DNA from: a virus
Direction: 5' to 3' (one strand)
DNA: 45,139 bases
Virus record (IMG/VR): IMGVR_UViG_3300025132_005903
Coordinates: 1 to 45,139 of that record
Below, one piece after another: positions 16,733 through 23,953 of this stretch. The notes under the pieces are model-generated. The model was not told where the DNA came from. It was given only the letters and a program-made list of their open reading frames with translations, and ran no database searches. The position numbers and the translations under genes were made by a program. Every line of letters starts with the position of its first letter. The first letter of the stretch is position 1.

Positions 16733-17435
16733 TTAGTATCCTTTTTAATTTGTCAATATTCATACTGCTATCTGTAGCAATATCCAAATTAGTAATATCT
16801 TTTCTAGATATTTTACCAATATTCTTTTCAATCTTTTTTACATGATTGTAGATTGTATCTGATTCCTTACCAAGGTTTACAATACCACTCTGATCAAGTA
16901 ATTCTAAAGTTAATCTTGCTGCTTCTTTGTATTCTATTAAACTTTTCTTAACATCAACAAAAGCTTTTTTGTGAGGATAAGGATTTTCAACCATTGCTGT
17001 TCTTATTATTAACGAGTTATCATAAAGTTTTACAGAGCATTCACCACCAAGTTTTGACCAAGCATATTCATTTATTGGTAACAGAGCAGAGTCTTCGCAA
17101 TAGTTTCCATCTGTTCCAGGATATACAAAATCTGTAGAAATGTATATAAATTTTACATTAGTTTCCATACATGCTAGAACACAATTTGCAGTACCTATTA
17201 TATTAGATTTTATACTAACATCGGGTTTTTCTTTATGCAATATCATTGGCCTAGATAGTGCAGCAGTGTGAATAAAATAATCTGGTCTAGTAATTCCTAG
17301 GCTTGACTTTATACTTGAAAAGTTTGTCACATCCATCTGTGATCTGCTTAATGCTTTAATATCAAATTTAGTATTTTCTGATATTAAAGACTTTGCAAAT
17401 TTACTTTCACCACCAGATATTAAGATTTTCTTCAT
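16716..17435 (-). CDS. RmlD-like nucleotide-sugar reductase (SDR)
   Basis: 239 residues. ILISGGESKFAKSL is a degenerate NAD(P)-binding start, followed by MDVTNFSSI, DYFIHTAALSRP, YISTDFVYPGT (catalytic Thr/Ser region) and YAWSKLGGE with the Tyr-x3-Lys pair (124-128). This order matches the dTDP-4-dehydrorhamnose reductase family, which reduces a 4-keto sugar. The protein is shorter than RmlD (about 290) because the substrate domain is reduced. It overlaps the aminotransferase gene by 17 bases. RmlA and RmlB are not in the window and would have to come from the host or elsewhere in the genome. Confidence 0.75.
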   Translation of the reverse strand: MKKILISGGESKFAKSLISENTKFDIKALSRSQMDVTNFSSIKSSLGITRPDYFIHTAALSRPMILHKEKPDVSIKSNIIGTANCVLACMETNVKFIYISTDFVYPGTDGNYCEDSALLPINEYAWSKLGGECSVKLYDNSLIIRTAMVENPYPHKKAFVDVKKSLIEYKEAARLTLELLDQSGIVNLGKESDTIYNHVKKIEKNIGKISRKDITNLDIATDSSMNIDKLKRILNDKSI

Positions 17436-18079
17436 TAGTCAAATTTCAAATTGTCGTTAAATCTTGCTTTAACTTTTTCTTTCTTTTTATCTTCTTCAGT
17501 CATTTTAGACCAGAACATCATTCCAACTGTTTTTCTATCCATGCCTTTAGTAATTTCAGGAAAACCGTGCCATGAATAATCGCTACATTTGAATACGTTT
17601 AATGTATTAAATCTGTATGGAATTCTAGTATGATTTTCTCCATCATGTAATCTTACATCAAAAGATGGGTCATGGACTTCAGACAAACAAAGTATTGCGC
17701 TATATTCTCTTTTCCAATCTTGATGTAAACCGTGAACTTCTGCGTCTATATGCATTCCAAGAAAACCACCTTCACCATTGGAATTAGGTGTTAACATCAT
17801 TCCTCCTCCATAATGACCTAAGTCCGGGAATGCGTTTGTTGTTAAGCCATTGAAAGCTATGTTAGGATCAAAGTTTGTTGCAATATAATTCAAACATAAT
17901 CTTGCAGCAGTTGGTAATTTTTCTCTACCAAGCTTTGAACAGTATTGTATTTGATTATCGCCTGCTCCATATTTCACCCAATCCATATCTTCATTAAAAC
18001 TTTCAGCTGCTGCTCTTGCTAATGCTGCTGAAGGTATAAAATTATCTATAGATAAATGTTGTATTTTACACTTACTCAT
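17435..18079 (-). CDS. Fe(II)/2-oxoglutarate-dependent oxygenase
   Basis: 214 residues with a double-stranded beta-helix signature: GMHIDAE supplies the HxD pair (His110, Asp112), YSWHGFPE the distal His171, and MDRKTVGMMFW the 2-oxoglutarate-binding Arg182. The family hydroxylates or desaturates small molecules, sugars or protein side chains using O2. In this setting the substrate is probably a sugar or the glycan under construction, but protein hydroxylation is possible, as marine T4-like phages carry several such enzymes. The start overlaps the upstream gene by 8 bases. Confidence 0.8.
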   Translation of the reverse strand: MSKCKIQHLSIDNFIPSAALARAAAESFNEDMDWVKYGAGDNQIQYCSKLGREKLPTAARLCLNYIATNFDPNIAFNGLTTNAFPDLGHYGGGMMLTPNSNGEGGFLGMHIDAEVHGLHQDWKREYSAILCLSEVHDPSFDVRLHDGENHTRIPYRFNTLNVFKCSDYSWHGFPEITKGMDRKTVGMMFWSKMTEEDKKKEKVKARFNDNLKFD

Positions 18080-18506
18080 TTGTTACTCCTTTTATTTTTT
18101 TGAATTCTTCAAAGTCGTTTATGTAATCTGATGGATTGTATTTAGTATTTGCTAAAACCAACATTACTGTATCTTCTGTTAAATATACTTGCTCATCCCA
18201 TATCATCTCTGGTATGTATAACCCTTGTTGAGGCGATTCTAATAGATACTTTCTTTTTCTTACACCATCATGAACTAATACTTCTACTTTTCCATGCAAA
18301 CAATATAATACTTGTTTAGTTTCAAAATGAGAATGTTTACCTCTGTCATCTTGATTCTTTACACCATATACATAGAAAACTCTTTTGATATCAAATGGTA
18401 CATCAGTATTACCTTCAATTGGTACAAGATTTCCATCTGGTTCAACCATAGTTCTTGCATTAAAGAACTTAACGTCTTCTATTGTTATTTGTTTTCCGTT
18501 TTCCAT
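18072..18506 (-). CDS. FdtA/WxcM-like sugar 3,4-ketoisomerase (cupin)
   Basis: 144 residues. Cupin fold with the RGKHSH motif (55-60) of the TDP-4-oxo-6-deoxy-glucose 3,4-ketoisomerase group (FdtA, WxcM C-terminal domain), preceded by FDIKRVFYVYGV and followed by KQVLYCLHGKVEVLVHDG and GLYIPEMIWDEQVY. These enzymes move the keto group from C4 to C3, creating the substrate for a 3-aminotransferase. The DegT enzyme two genes downstream fits that step. The start lies 22 bases inside the preceding gene, tight coupling. Function well supported by motif and context. Confidence 0.82.
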   Translation of the reverse strand: MENGKQITIEDVKFFNARTMVEPDGNLVPIEGNTDVPFDIKRVFYVYGVKNQDDRGKHSHFETKQVLYCLHGKVEVLVHDGVRKRKYLLESPQQGLYIPEMIWDEQVYLTEDTVMLVLANTKYNPSDYINDFEEFKKIKGVTNE

Positions 18507-18895
18507 TTTTCTCCAAATTCTCCAACTGATGCTCTAAACTCATCAGCACCATTATTATATTTTTCAGTCATGAAATACATTAATATAGACCCAGGCTCCA
18601 ATGCTTTATAACCATGATATATACCAGGTGGGATTTCTAATACTCTTGGGTTTCTGTCTGAAAGGTATTCGAATGTAGCACCTTCTTCATGAGTTGCTAA
18701 TCCTATTTTGAAAGAACCTTTAATACAAACCCAATAATCAGTTTGTACATTGTGTTTGTGCCATGCAACTATATGATTCGTAGAATTAACAGTTGATATA
18801 TTTATTTGCCCTGGTCCTAAATTTTCAAAGACATCCAAATATCTTTGAGCTCTATCATCTTCGTGATATGGTATGTTTTGAAATTTGTAATTCAT
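18485..18895 (-). CDS. RmlC-like dTDP-sugar 3,5-epimerase family cupin
   Basis: 136 residues. A cupin barrel with AWHKHNVQTDYWVCIKGSFKIGL (broken here as AWHKHNVQ, then TDYWVCIKG) and LEIPPGIYHGYKAL, the pattern of the RmlC family, which epimerises C3 and C5 of a 4-keto-6-deoxy sugar. Shorter than classical RmlC (about 180), so it may be a relative with another isomerase role. It is the first gene after one of the repeated promoter boxes: the predicted transcription start is the A of its ATG, so its mRNA should be leaderless. Confidence 0.75.
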   Translation of the reverse strand: MNYKFQNIPYHEDDRAQRYLDVFENLGPGQINISTVNSTNHIVAWHKHNVQTDYWVCIKGSFKIGLATHEEGATFEYLSDRNPRVLEIPPGIYHGYKALEPGSILMYFMTEKYNNGADEFRASVGEFGEKWKTENK

Positions 18896-18899
18896 AATA

Positions 18900-18931
18900 C
18901 TAATATAATCATTTTTTTCGACATATCCAAA
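18900..18931 (-). promoter_or_regulatory. promoter box P7 (leaderless) before the RmlC-like gene
   Basis: On the minus strand TTTG (18931-18928), then GATATGTCG, then TATATTAG (18907-18900), with exactly 20 bases between TTTG and TATATT. The architecture matches the Bacteroidetes primary-sigma promoter (TTTG near -33, TAnnTTTG near -7). If the first T of TATATT is -12, +1 falls on the A of ATG at 18895. Confidence 0.8.
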
Positions 18932-20110
18932 TTATATTACTCTAACATTTGGTATATGGGTTATAAATTTTCCACCTCTTTCTCTAAATTCTGTTTCTTT
19001 TTCTTCAATCTCGGTTAGGAAATTCCAAGCTCCTAGGAAAACATAATCTACATCTGATGGTATTTTACTTGATGGTTCATAAACGGGAATATGAACACCA
19101 GGAGATAAAGTATTTTGCTTTTCTGGTGTTGTATCTGTTATATATGGAATTAGAGAGGGAGTTATTCCACAATAATTAAATACAGTTGTAGACTTAGAAG
19201 TTGCTCCATAACTAATAACTTTTTTATTATTCTTTTTACAATTAGATAAAATTTCAATTAAATCATTTTTAGACTGTTCTACTCTTTTAGCAAATCTTTT
19301 GAAAGTTTCTATATTATCTAGACCCAGTATTCTTTCATAAGTTAAATTGCTATAATAAGAATCTCCAATTTCATTTCCAATTCTTTTAGCATAAATTCTA
19401 TTGGATCCTCCGTGAACAGAAAGATTGTCTACTGATACTATTTGCAATCCATTTCTTTTTAAGATATTATCTAATGCTGTAACTGATAATATATGTACAT
19501 GCTCATCGTATATTTGATCATAAGAATTGTTATTAATCATTTGAGCTAGTGAAGGGTCTTCAAATATAAATACTCCATCTTCTGATAATAAAGATTCTAC
19601 AGCTTTGAAAGTTTCATCTAAGTCTGGTATATGAGAAATACAATTTGCTGAAAATATAATATCTTGTTTTCCAAATTCTGCATTAATAGTATTAGCTAAA
19701 TCTTGAGTCCAAAATTCAGGATATGTTGTATATCCCATATCTTGTGTTTCTTTTGCAAAATTAGCACAAGGTTCAACTCCAATTGCATTTTTAGTTGAAA
19801 AGTTTTTAATGAATACTCCATCGTTACTTCCAATTTCTAAAACTTTTAATTTTTTACTGATTGTTTTTGAAAAGTCTTTGAAATGCTTCTGCATAGTTTT
19901 AGACATTGAACCTCTATATACATAATGCTCATTGAACATTTTTGGAGGATCTACATATTCCATTTGTGTTACTAAACATGTTTCACAATCAAAACCCATT
20001 CTTAAATTGTAAAAGAAGTCTTCTCCTGCATAACCATAGCCACCAGGTATAACTTCTAAGAAACTATTTGCAATAGGTTGATTGCCTAAATCTAAAAATT
20101 CTTTTTTCAT
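18932..20110 (-). CDS. sugar C-methyltransferase (SAM-dependent)
   Basis: 392 residues. The central class I fold has VLEIGSNDGVFIKNF (92-98 core, SAM motif I), IIFSANCISHIPDLD and FIFEDPSLAQMI; YDEHVHILS is the conserved active-site stretch of NDP-hexose C-methyltransferases (TylC3/CloU group), and KVISYGATSKSTTVFNY begins the C-terminal Methyltransf_14 domain. The usual N-terminal zinc site has two CxxC pairs; the protein starts at the DLGNQPIANSF segment, so the first pair is missing while DCETC remains. The enzyme would add a branch methyl to a keto-sugar nucleotide. Its end abuts promoter box P7. Confidence 0.85.
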   Translation of the reverse strand: MKKEFLDLGNQPIANSFLEVIPGGYGYAGEDFFYNLRMGFDCETCLVTQMEYVDPPKMFNEHYVYRGSMSKTMQKHFKDFSKTISKKLKVLEIGSNDGVFIKNFSTKNAIGVEPCANFAKETQDMGYTTYPEFWTQDLANTINAEFGKQDIIFSANCISHIPDLDETFKAVESLLSEDGVFIFEDPSLAQMINNNSYDQIYDEHVHILSVTALDNILKRNGLQIVSVDNLSVHGGSNRIYAKRIGNEIGDSYYSNLTYERILGLDNIETFKRFAKRVEQSKNDLIEILSNCKKNNKKVISYGATSKSTTVFNYCGITPSLIPYITDTTPEKQNTLSPGVHIPVYEPSSKIPSDVDYVFLGAWNFLTEIEEKETEFRERGGKFITHIPNVRVI

Positions 20111-20757
20111 ATCTTACTCACTTTTTCCCAATATTCGTTTAAGTTCATTTTTGTTTGTATAGAAGTGCTTTCCAAATCAGTTTTTATATATTTAGATAGC
20201 GGTAATATTCTAAAATCTATACTAATTCTTGAAAATTGTGTATCGTTTGTTTTGTTTCCATGCTCTAAGTTTGGACCATCCCACATAATAAACTCTCCAA
20301 GCTTAGCTTCCATAGGTTGATAATCCCCTTTACCTTCGATAGTCTCAGCCCAGATAGTATTATTACCAAATGCATCAGTTAATGGTAAAAAGAAATTCTT
20401 TTCATAAGTAGAATGATTATAATCTCTATCTCTATGATAAGCTGCTACAGCAAGATTGCCAGGTTGATGAATTCTAAACGTTGGTATCTTTTGATATAAT
20501 ATTTCCTCATCAAATAAATTAGATACAACTTCCTTTATAAATTTTTTGTAAATATTATAGTATTCTGTATTACCTATGTTGTCGTAAAAGTGTTTATGAT
20601 AAACTGTATCTTGGTCTATTTCTACTCTATCCAATAATTCATATTCTCTTGCTAAATTCCAATCTCTATGTACATTTTGTAAATCTTCGCATTCGAATAT
20701 TTTTTGAAAACATTCTATAAAATTATATTTTTTTGTATCGTATTTTATTTTATCCAT
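20107..20757 (-). CDS. StrG-like Fe(II)/2-oxoglutarate oxygenase family protein
   Basis: 216 residues from the ATG at 20757, selected because it overlaps the upstream TAA (TAATG) and has AGGAG about 7 bases before it; a longer frame upstream merely overlaps another gene. The facial triad is visible: AAYHRDRDY (His108, Asp110), NLEHGNKT (His166), and SRISIDFR with Arg177. The pattern recalls StrG-type proteins of aminosugar pathways. It is the second oxygenase of the operon, so hydroxylation of a sugar or glycan is the likely role. Confidence 0.7.
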   Translation of the reverse strand: MDKIKYDTKKYNFIECFQKIFECEDLQNVHRDWNLAREYELLDRVEIDQDTVYHKHFYDNIGNTEYYNIYKKFIKEVVSNLFDEEILYQKIPTFRIHQPGNLAVAAYHRDRDYNHSTYEKNFFLPLTDAFGNNTIWAETIEGKGDYQPMEAKLGEFIMWDGPNLEHGNKTNDTQFSRISIDFRILPLSKYIKTDLESTSIQTKMNLNEYWEKVSKI

Positions 20758-21455
20758 TACCATTCTCCTATATAAGGTGCTTCTTTTCCAAAGTGCGTAG
20801 ATTCTTTTTGAGCTTGTCCATGAGCATTTCCCCATCTTGTATAATAACACTTTGGTATTTGTAATAATCCATATCCCATATTATAATATACATTTGAAAA
20901 ACCTATTTCATTTGAAAAGTCATAAGCATTAGTATCTTTCCAGCATAATCTCCCGTGATCTTTATAATATAAATCTAGTATCTCTCTTTTGTATAATCCA
21001 ATACCTCCATCTATATGATTTCCATTTGAACCAAGAGTTGCAACTGCACCAACGTTTTCTTTGCTGTTATAAAATTTCTTTGTTTCTTTGTACCAATCTT
21101 TTACATTATAGATGTAATCGTCTTCAGTAAAGTGCCACCATTGATATTCTTCTCTTAGTTTTTCATATGCATGAGAGTAAGCTCCCATTGAAATTCCTAC
21201 GTTAGGTCTATTCAAAACTATAAATTTACCATTAAAGGTTTTTTGCCCATCTATACTTTTTAATAAATCTTTAACGTCATCAGTTGCATTTGCATTTTCA
21301 TTGTTAACTATTATAGTATCATATGGGCATCCACCATTTGTAGTCTTTGCAATTTCTATATTATACTCTAATAGTTTTATTGCATAACCAGTTCCATTAG
21401 ACCTTCTCCTTTCACCAGACCAATAAACTATTACATTACAAGATTTATTTTTCAT
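20757..21455 (-). CDS. GT-A-type glycosyltransferase
   Basis: 232 residues. NVIVYWSGERRRSNGTGYAI opens it; YDTIIVNNENAN and GISMGAYSHAYEKL form the nucleotide-binding half; WWHFTEDDYIYN gives an acidic metal-binding motif (Glu111-Asp113). The C-terminal half (GGIGLYKREILDLYY, IPKCYYTRWGNAHG) fits an acceptor region. It resembles the glycosyltransferase half of the fusion protein at 13480-14940 in its EDD motif. Soluble; donor and acceptor unknown. Confidence 0.68.
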   Translation of the reverse strand: MKNKSCNVIVYWSGERRRSNGTGYAIKLLEYNIEIAKTTNGGCPYDTIIVNNENANATDDVKDLLKSIDGQKTFNGKFIVLNRPNVGISMGAYSHAYEKLREEYQWWHFTEDDYIYNVKDWYKETKKFYNSKENVGAVATLGSNGNHIDGGIGLYKREILDLYYKDHGRLCWKDTNAYDFSNEIGFSNVYYNMGYGLLQIPKCYYTRWGNAHGQAQKESTHFGKEAPYIGEW

Positions 21456-22029
21456 AAAGCTTTCTCAATATTGGTAAAGTTTCTTTATAAACATTCATGT
21501 CTGATGCATCTATGTTACCTCTTTTGAACAATCTTGGTCTTTTCTTTTGGCATCTGTTTACATTCTCATTTCCTAAGTTTTCTAAAAGTTTTAGAGAACT
21601 TAATACAAAGCCTGGAAATATAGCAGTCATTTTAGAATATAAATCTATCATGTCATCTCCTTCAAAAACTGGATAAGTTATCTTTGAAATTATATTTCCA
21701 TAGTCAAAATCTTTAGACATCTTGTGAAAAGTTAAACCTTGTCTTTTAGCTTTTTCTTTTATCGTATGATATAAAATGTCTTGTCCACCCCATAGAGGTA
21801 ATAACCCCGTATGAACATTGTAAGCGTTTTCTATGTTTTGCATTTTAACATTATATTGCAAAGATAATTTTATATCGTGATCTACATCTTCAGTTACTAT
21901 TGGTAATTCCATATCTCCAGCTATAACTGGGTTGACAGATGGTATATGACCAACTAAATCGTAATAGTCTTTTAATACTTTACAAGTCTCACTTGTTAAA
22001 TGAGCTGAACCATAGATTAGAATTTTCAT
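21445..22029 (-). CDS. N10-formyl-THF-dependent sugar N-formyltransferase
   Basis: 194 residues. The formyltransferase core is clear: YNVHTGLLPLWGGQDILY with the catalytic Asn71 and His73, and LTFHKMSKDFDYGNII with the matching Asp109 (the Asn-His-Asp triad of Fmt, PurN and the sugar formyltransferases). Only the N-terminal catalytic domain is present, as in minimal sugar N-formyltransferases; the tRNA-binding domain of Fmt is absent. It would formylate an amino sugar made by the DegT enzyme of this operon. A PurN role is less likely from context. Confidence 0.8.
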   Translation of the reverse strand: MKILIYGSAHLTSETCKVLKDYYDLVGHIPSVNPVIAGDMELPIVTEDVDHDIKLSLQYNVKMQNIENAYNVHTGLLPLWGGQDILYHTIKEKAKRQGLTFHKMSKDFDYGNIISKITYPVFEGDDMIDLYSKMTAIFPGFVLSSLKLLENLGNENVNRCQKKRPRLFKRGNIDASDMNVYKETLPILRKLYEK

Positions 22030-22658
22030 TAGATAGTCTCGTAAAATTCATTTTGCTTTTCTTGTCTTCCAATTTTCTTTGGATGATATAATGCAAATTT
22101 TTCATCTGCTGGTAAATTAGCAAATTTAGTATAACCTTTTAATTGTTCATGTACAGGTTTAATCCAATATATTTCTTCTTTGTTTCTGTATATTCTCATT
22201 TGCCAGTCAGGAAAGTTTACCCAATTATTTTCATCTAATCTCCAGCCCCATTTCTGAATATGAGCATCAGTAATACCTTCAACGGTATTTACTCTAGGTA
22301 CCCAAAAAGCTTCAGTATCTTGGTTAGCTTCTAGTATGAAAGGTAAAGCTTCAATTAAATATGGGTTTGGTATTTCATCTGCGTCTATTTGAAATATCCA
22401 ATCGCCAGAACAAGCTTTATTTAGATGATTTTTATATTCTGCAAAGTTCTTGTTTAATGAATGCTGTATCAAGCTGTATTCAGTTGCTTGTCTATTTTCA
22501 AATCTTTCGCATACATCCCAAACTTTATCTGTAACATTGTCTTTGTCCATTTGAACTACTACTTGATCTTCAGGTCTTTTATTTTCGAATATAAAAGTTA
22601 ATAGCTTTTCTATTTCTTTATGCTCATTGCATACTGTAATTGCGTATGTTATTCTCAT
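22029..22658 (-). CDS. family 2-like glycosyltransferase
   Basis: 209 residues. RITYAITVCNEHKEIEKLL is a GT2 opening, QVVVQMDKDN the nucleotide-binding strand, and GDWIFQIDADEIPNP contains the DAD metal motif. NWVNFPDWQMRIYRN and WIKPVHEQLKG match the regions that follow in small GT2 transferases of the LPS-core type (WaaE/KdtX-like). The protein is a single-domain soluble enzyme. Its ATG meets the upstream stop in an overlap, and the next gene follows at once. Confidence 0.82.
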   Translation of the reverse strand: MRITYAITVCNEHKEIEKLLTFIFENKRPEDQVVVQMDKDNVTDKVWDVCERFENRQATEYSLIQHSLNKNFAEYKNHLNKACSGDWIFQIDADEIPNPYLIEALPFILEANQDTEAFWVPRVNTVEGITDAHIQKWGWRLDENNWVNFPDWQMRIYRNKEEIYWIKPVHEQLKGYTKFANLPADEKFALYHPKKIGRQEKQNEFYETI

Positions 22659-23080
22659 TTTAGTATCTCCGGGTTTTGTTTGATTGTCTGTTTTGTAATC
22701 AAGTCCTTCAATTTAGTAGTTGACCAGTCGTGAGATCTAGTTGTGTATATTACCTTTGGTGGAAGATCATCACCAGTAAAAGGTTTTCCTATGTAATCTT
22801 CTCCCAATATTCTAATTTGAGGTTTCCAAAACTTTATTAATTCGTATAATTCCTCTTCCGTTTGGTATGTATATACCTCATCTATATATTTTATAGCCAT
22901 TAGCGTTTCATATCTATCATACAAAGGTATTATCGGTTTGTATTTACTTTTCCTGTGCAATGATGGATCTCTTTGTAAAAATACAAGAAATCTGTCGCAA
23001 TGTTCTTTTGCTGCTTTGAAAGTTTTTATGTAACCTGGATGTAATATATCAAAGTTACCTGCTGTGAATCCTGTTATCAT
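22655..23080 (-). CDS. cytidylyltransferase-like nucleotidyltransferase (TagD/RfaE-type)
   Basis: 141 residues. It starts ITGFTAGNFDILHPGYIKTF, the N-terminal motif of the glycerol-3-phosphate/ethanolamine-phosphate cytidylyltransferase family, and later has FLVFLQRDPSLHRKS, YDRYETLMAIKYIDEVYTY, and STTKLKDLI (the ISST-like loop). The HxGH signature reads HPGY: the second His is a Tyr. It would activate a phosphorylated polyol or heptose with CTP or ATP, or be a degenerate relative. In the glycan operon it could feed a phosphodiester-linked substituent. Confidence 0.75.
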   Translation of the reverse strand: MITGFTAGNFDILHPGYIKTFKAAKEHCDRFLVFLQRDPSLHRKSKYKPIIPLYDRYETLMAIKYIDEVYTYQTEEELYELIKFWKPQIRILGEDYIGKPFTGDDLPPKVIYTTRSHDWSTTKLKDLITKQTIKQNPEILK

Positions 23081-23511
23081 AATAATAGTGTATCTTTTTT
23101 ATCAAAATTATAATCAACTACAAAAGCAGTTGACAGTTTATTAGCAAAGTAAGTTCTATAAGCATCATTATATTCACTTTTAACATCTTTTAAGTAAGCG
23201 CTATAAAAACGATTTGAAGATTGGTCCATTGCCAACTTCGGAATTTCTAAGCCTCTTGTCTCGTACTTTGGTATAACTCTTATTCCAACCATTTCAGCTA
23301 ATTTGTTAAACTTTTTAGAACTAAATCTAGATAAAGAAAGTGCATGTATTTTACCCTTATAACCCGGGTTAAGTATTACTATCATCTTGTTTTCTGATTG
23401 ACCTTTCTTATTTGTGTATCTACAAGATACTACCATTCCTTTCTGCAATCCAGCTTTAGATATTTGATATTTCCTACCCTGTTTAGTACGATGCTCACTC
23501 AGATAATTCAT
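23077..23511 (-). CDS. conserved-looking hypothetical protein, 144 aa
   Basis: 144 residues, predicted soluble and basic. The first half (LQKGMVVSCRYTNKKGQ, MIVILNPGYKGKIHALSLSRF) looks like a small beta-barrel, vaguely like PemK/SH3-type folds. The second half is helical, with NDAYRTYFANKLSTAF at the end. I do not recognise the family with confidence. Its position inside the sugar operon does not obviously fit glycan synthesis; it may be a phage core gene. Confidence 0.5.
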   Translation of the reverse strand: MNYLSEHRTKQGRKYQISKAGLQKGMVVSCRYTNKKGQSENKMIVILNPGYKGKIHALSLSRFSSKKFNKLAEMVGIRVIPKYETRGLEIPKLAMDQSSNRFYSAYLKDVKSEYNDAYRTYFANKLSTAFVVDYNFDKKDTLLL

Positions 23512-23953
23512 CTAAATCTACTCCGTTCAATTTTTTACTAGCTTCTAAAAATCTATCAAATCTTTCAGCTTTATCCATATCTATTTTAGAAACAAATTCT
23601 CCAACTTTTTCTTTATCCTCTAATTCAGTAATTGGTGCATAACACCATTTCCAATCTTCTTTAGATTCTCCATCTGGAAATACTATTCCATCTTTCAGTT
23701 GAATAGTCGTTGGATACCAATATGACTCTCCATCATCAAATCTTAAATCTTTCATTAATTGAGGCATATTCTTTTCATAATTTTCAATTTGAAAATCAGG
23801 ATTCTTTTTATAATTAAGTGGAAATTCGTTTGTAAAGAACCCGCTACCAATACAAAATTTTGATTCACGGTCTTTATCGTCGTATTCTATTAGTACTTCT
23901 TTTCTATTTGTGATTGGGCTTATCTTCCAATCGTCAGTATTTACTCTATGCAT
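23495..23953 (-). CDS. hypothetical protein, 152 aa
   Basis: 152 acidic residues with no signal peptide or membrane helix. It contains ESKFCIGSGFFTNEFPLN, ESYWYPTTIQLKDGIVFPDG and a Glu/Asp-rich C-terminus. The aromatic-rich middle (YWYPTTIQ, WKWCYAPITEL) suggests a compact domain. No family recognised. It overlaps the next and previous genes by a few bases, so it belongs to the same operon. Confidence 0.5.
   Translation of the reverse strand: MHRVNTDDWKISPITNRKEVLIEYDDKDRESKFCIGSGFFTNEFPLNYKKNPDFQIENYEKNMPQLMKDLRFDDGESYWYPTTIQLKDGIVFPDGESKEDWKWCYAPITELEDKEKVGEFVSKIDMDKAERFDRFLEASKKLNGVDLDELSE

Noticed and set aside
20758-20850. 31-residue N-terminal extension of the StrG-like gene
   Set aside because: It lies inside the upstream glycosyltransferase gene. 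The TAATG overlap and AGGAG point to the ATG at 20757.
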